Shown here piece by piece: positions 23,539 to 25,957 of a DNA stretch of 25,957 nt. Made by a program: the position numbers and the translations under genes. Every line of letters begins with the position of its first letter. The stretch's first letter is position 1. The notes beneath the pieces are model-generated. The model ran no database searches and was not told the DNA's origin. It saw nothing but the letters and a program-made list of their open reading frames with translations. This DNA comes from a virus, in the IMG/VR virus record IMGVR_UViG_3300038423_000020, positions 1 through 25,957 of that record; one strand, written 5' to 3'.

Positions 23539-23851
23539 CTTCTTCTCCTTGCTCTGCTGCTGTTAAACCCTCTGTTGTGTAAGGGAGATCCAAAAGACCA
23601 GAATGCTCAGGAATTCCAGTAAGTTCAGAAACTTTTGGTTTGTGTATACGCTCAAGCCTGGCTTTCCTTTGATACCAAGGCATCCTCCCAAGCGGCTGCA
23701 TCTTAGAAGGAATAGTAACTACAGAGACCTCTTCACGAGGCATAAGATGGCCAGCCTGAAGGAGAAGTTCAGTCAAAGCTGCATTCTCCGCCCTGAGAGA
23801 ATCAATGATCTCTAGTAATCGAGCTGTCAAATTAAACTCAGTAGTTGGCAT
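23519..23851 (-). CDS. Hypothetical small coiled-coil phage protein
   Basis: About 110 residues of unknown function, overlapping the end of terL. I place the start at the ATG at 23851, which has GGAGG ten bases upstream; a GTG at 23857 with four-base spacing is the alternative and would add two residues. The N-terminal third (LLEIIDSLRAENAALTELLL) has heptad-like leucine and isoleucine spacing and probably forms a short coiled coil. A basic stretch follows (WYQRKARLERIHK), then an acidic tail (EQGEEDAS). The position after terL and the composition suggest a packaging or head accessory protein, but I do not recognise the family. The stop codon overlaps the start of the downstream homing endonuclease by 20 bases. 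Confidence 0.6.
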   Translation of the reverse strand: MPTTEFNLTARLLEIIDSLRAENAALTELLLQAGHLMPREEVSVVTIPSKMQPLGRMPWYQRKARLERIHKPKVSELTGIPEHSGLLDLPYTTEGLTAAEQGEEDASQVS

Positions 23852-25499
23852 AAACACCAGGCCTCCGATGAAATCTGCGATGGCCGTGCTGAGTCTTTAC
23901 AGCACGAGCATCAAGGCTATTCATACGCATATAGAACTGATTTATATTTCCAGTTCGTTCGTATGTCGAACAAACCTCAGCAACTTCCGCTGCTGACTTC
24001 GCCTCAGACATGCCTCCATCAAGATAGTTTTGGCACGCAGAGACTCCATACCTTGTTTCATCATAAGGGTCATCTCCATCAAACTCTGCCACGTCTTCCG
24101 GTCTATCTTTATCGTATACGCACAGAGGAAGGGTCTCTCTAGTCTTTTCGCAGCACTCAAAAATCTGAAATTGAGGCAGAAGCGTTTCTTCTGGTTCAGG
24201 CTGGAAGAGTTTGCAGTATTCTTCATAAGCATCTGGCCCATTCATTCGGCGAATCTTATTAGCCAGCTCCGCGTCAAATCCGGTAAGTGGTGTATAACGA
24301 GCAGGCCTGGATCGCCAACGGAGAAGTTCTTGTAAGAGCAACTTTCCACCAACCCTGTCATTATAGGCTTTTCTGGGGTGCTTTCCAAAAACCTTGGCAA
24401 ACTGCTCTGCAATAGAGGAAGGATCGCCACGGTCTTGCCAGGCTGAAGGGTCCATTACAAGGTCTGTGTAAACTTCATTTCCACACAGCCTTCGGATGTC
24501 ACTGGCCCAAGTTGAGATTTTGGTTTTCTTGCAGGTGTACTCACGGTATTTGTAGATTTTGGCGGGGTATTGGGCGGAGGGGACTGGATTGATAGCATAC
24601 CAGCCACATACCGTCATAGCTGCATATCCCCAGTCTATAGACATCAACTTAGGCCAGTAACTTGGAATTGTGAACTCTTTAATGACATGCCTTGCACAAG
24701 AAGGCTCATCTGGAAATGGCTGTTCTCTCCAATCCTCAAAAACCTGGCCAGAGAAAGACCACCAGTCTCCGTCAGCCTTAGCAGCGCGTTCGGCTAAAGG
24801 CAAGCGGTTCAGACGATTAATGTAGTCTGGGTCATTTGCCATCAGATAAGTGTTATCTGTGGCTTTGGAGGGAATGTAAATGCGGAAAGAAGCTTTTCCG
24901 CGGCGGGTTTCGCGCAATACTACATTGCCTAATCTATTAGGCTGGACAAATCTTGTTCTAAAGTAGGAGTGACCAATGTTACCAGGATTTGTGCCTGCCC
25001 TAACAATTGCAGGAAGGTCGGGACTGGAGGATCGACAACGGGAGAAGGTGACATATTCATACTGGAAGGGGTCAAAGCTGGTGGCTTCGTCAAAGGCAAT
25101 GACGTTGTACTCTGAGGTGTCATACTTCCTTACGTCCTCTACGTGTTCACAGTGCCCGAACTGGACAATAGCACCAGACTTGTTTGTCCATCGCTTTTTC
25201 TGTTCTTGATAGGGGAGGAAATCAAAGGATTCATAGGGTGGTAAATTCCCAGTGCCTTTTGTCCTCGGCACAACCTCTCCATCGAGCTCCGGGAAAGTTC
25301 GACGAAGAAAGAGCATTTTAAATCTGGGATTTGTATAAAGAGGCTTGCCATTCTTGTCCTTCTTTACAAATGGTATAGAGAGAAGAGCGTCAGTCTTGCC
25401 ACCGCCAGCCGCTCCCCCATACAGAGCTTCAAAAATCTCGTCGGGAAGGCTTAGAAAGTCAGCTTGGCGTTGTGTGGGTGACCAAGATTGTACTGGCAT
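23838..25499 (-). CDS. terL: Terminase large subunit (DNA packaging ATPase and nuclease)
   Basis: A 553-residue packaging motor that translocates phage DNA into the prohead and cuts it. The N-terminal ATPase domain shows a Walker A loop at residues 28-36 (GGAAGGGKT), a Walker B strand at 133-139 (VIAFDEA, with catalytic Glu138) and a coupling motif near 167-173 (RAGTNPG). The C-terminal RNase H-like nuclease of the Terminase_6 type shows an acidic strand at 287-291 (SIDWG, Asp289), a second Asp at 350 (LVMDPSAW) and late acidic residues around 477-480 (DDPYDETRYG). All core motifs are present and the length is usual for the family, so the protein looks intact. The ATG at 25499 has only a weak AGG-type ribosome site and lies nine bases after a stem-loop. 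The 3' end overlaps the next gene by about 14 bases. Confidence 0.95.
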   Translation of the reverse strand: MPVQSWSPTQRQADFLSLPDEIFEALYGGAAGGGKTDALLSIPFVKKDKNGKPLYTNPRFKMLFLRRTFPELDGEVVPRTKGTGNLPPYESFDFLPYQEQKKRWTNKSGAIVQFGHCEHVEDVRKYDTSEYNVIAFDEATSFDPFQYEYVTFSRCRSSSPDLPAIVRAGTNPGNIGHSYFRTRFVQPNRLGNVVLRETRRGKASFRIYIPSKATDNTYLMANDPDYINRLNRLPLAERAAKADGDWWSFSGQVFEDWREQPFPDEPSCARHVIKEFTIPSYWPKLMSIDWGYAAMTVCGWYAINPVPSAQYPAKIYKYREYTCKKTKISTWASDIRRLCGNEVYTDLVMDPSAWQDRGDPSSIAEQFAKVFGKHPRKAYNDRVGGKLLLQELLRWRSRPARYTPLTGFDAELANKIRRMNGPDAYEEYCKLFQPEPEETLLPQFQIFECCEKTRETLPLCVYDKDRPEDVAEFDGDDPYDETRYGVSACQNYLDGGMSEAKSAAEVAEVCSTYERTGNINQFYMRMNSLDARAVKTQHGHRRFHRRPGVYANY

Positions 25500-25627
25500 T
25501 GTTTAGCCTGTCATCACGACAGTCTTTGTTTTGGTGGGCACTCAACTGCTTAGTCTCTCGACAATCAGTGTCTTGTGCCCACCTTGCACTCTGACGGACG
25601 CCGTTAACGCAGATCAGAGGCAAACTC
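25500..25627 (-). other. Structured spacer before large terminase: three consecutive stem-loops
   Basis: This is the longest non-coding gap between well-supported genes. Reading the minus strand it contains: stem 1, CTCTGA/TCAGAG (25614-25619 with 25589-25594, 19-nt loop with CGTTAACG inside); stem 2, a perfect 9-bp GGTGGGCAC/GTGCCCACC (25575-25583 with 25533-25541, 33-nt loop containing a GTC-GAGA-GAC mini-hairpin); stem 3, CTGTC/GACAG (25518-25522 with 25508-25512, 5-nt loop), ending nine bases before the terL ATG. No U-tract follows any stem, so they are not intrinsic terminators. Being between the two terminase genes, it could be a packaging (cos/pac) site or a translational control element of terL. 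The function is inferred; the pairing is seen. Confidence 0.5.
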
Positions 25628-25957
25628 CTAAACATCCTGGATGGAAAAAGCATCCATCCTACGAGGCCCAGGTGCATATACAAGAAACTGCACCCGATTG
25701 TCATTCATTTCTTTGGGAGCTGTCTTGTCTAAGACTCTAGACAGATTAGCTGTGTTTGTAGACAACTCTTTGAGACTTGCAGAAGCAAGCATATCTGGGG
25801 TCATCAAGCCCAGTGTAATGAGAAGTCGGTCAAGCGCCAGCTCTCTCACACGGGCAAGACTTGCACTTACCTTGCTTTCGTCTGCTGCACGAACATCACG
25901 AGGTGTGATATTAAATTCCTTACATACAGTAACTTCAGGCACTCCCTGCCGAACAAG
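25628..25957 (-). CDS. Probable terminase small subunit (HTH protein), 5' end outside window
   Basis: The reading frame is open to the right edge, so only the C-terminal 109 residues are visible. A GTG at 25942 could be read as a start, but the frame continues upstream (L-V-R-Q-G) and a GGGA directly abuts the GTG, too close for a ribosome site, so I treat the gene as partial. The visible N-terminal part (GVPEVTVCKEFNITPRDVRA) has the spacing of a helix-turn-helix, followed by a helical region and a short polar tail ending RRMDAFSIQDV. Small terminases bind the packaging site through an N-terminal HTH and hand DNA to the large subunit. Position immediately before the large terminase gene supports this. 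It could instead be another small DNA-binding regulator. Confidence 0.45.
   Translation of the reverse strand, partial: LVRQGVPEVTVCKEFNITPRDVRAADESKVSASLARVRELALDRLLITLGLMTPDMLASASLKELSTNTANLSRVLDKTAPKEMNDNRVQFLVYAPGPRRMDAFSIQDV

Noticed and set aside
25533-25583. Possible tRNA: 9-bp stem ending in GCCCACCA on the minus strand
   Set aside because: The distance between arms leaves only about 33 nucleotides, too short for a full tRNA; no T-arm (TTC) or anticodon arm is visible.
25459-25704. 81-codon minus-strand frame bridging the two terminase genes
   Set aside because: It overlaps the better-supported small and large terminase frames and reads like random sequence (many Cys, Arg and Asn), with no ribosome site.

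Overview
The window is part of the genome of a tailed double-stranded DNA bacteriophage or prophage, most likely one with a short tail. Every gene I can support lies on the minus strand, so the map reads from the right end to the left end. Genes are packed with 4-5 base stop/start overlaps (ATGA, TAATG, TGATG), and there is no rRNA, tRNA, CRISPR array or IS transposase. The order small terminase, large terminase, portal, scaffold, major capsid, terminator, tubular adaptor proteins, large tail hub, ~120-residue GNAT-like protein, ~260-residue protein, long coiled-coil protein resembles the late block of T7-type podoviruses (gp8 to gp15/16). The T7 equivalences are inferred mainly from order and size. 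The host may be an Acidobacteriota bacterium: several secreted proteins have Sec signals ending in A-Q-like cleavage sites and resemble the fibre and glycine-rich secreted proteins of that phylum. This is a weak inference.

Region by region in transcription order: 25957-23838 carries a partial HTH protein (probable small terminase), a 128-base spacer that can fold into three consecutive stem-loops, and the large terminase. 23851-22829 holds a small coiled-coil protein, a free-standing LAGLIDADG homing endonuclease and a 58-residue basic protein. 22819-20968 has small head/lysis-type genes: an apparently frameshifted alanine-rich gene, a possible holin-like peptide, a beta-rich probable virion protein, and a 22-codon mini-ORF that looks like a cut-down copy of the gene before it. 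20913-18333 is the portal, with a zinc-ribbon insertion, and an 80-residue partner. 18340-15459 is a visibly GC-richer cassette of four genes with signal peptides or membrane anchors, ending in a truncated fibre gene. 15454-11671 is an ATP-grasp enzyme of the PurD type, the scaffold and the major capsid protein, closed by a strong intrinsic terminator at 11620-11657.

11609-5016 holds two hypothetical genes (one with a zinc ribbon), a small virion-type protein, two paralogous adaptor proteins separated by an RlpA-like barrel protein, then a second Sec-signal fibre followed by a probable lipoprotein. 5012-1 holds the large tail hub, a 78-residue protein, a GNAT-like protein, a membrane coiled-coil protein, a glycine/alanine/glutamine-rich probable ejection protein and an open-ended coiled-coil gene running off the left edge.

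The two most unusual themes are (1) an ATP-grasp ligase built into the head morphogenesis operon directly before the scaffold, and (2) two separate sets of repeat-rich fibre-like proteins that start with Sec signal peptides and are followed by small anchored or lipoprotein-like partners. The latter suggests fibre-like proteins sent to the cell envelope rather than, or as well as, assembled in the cytoplasm.
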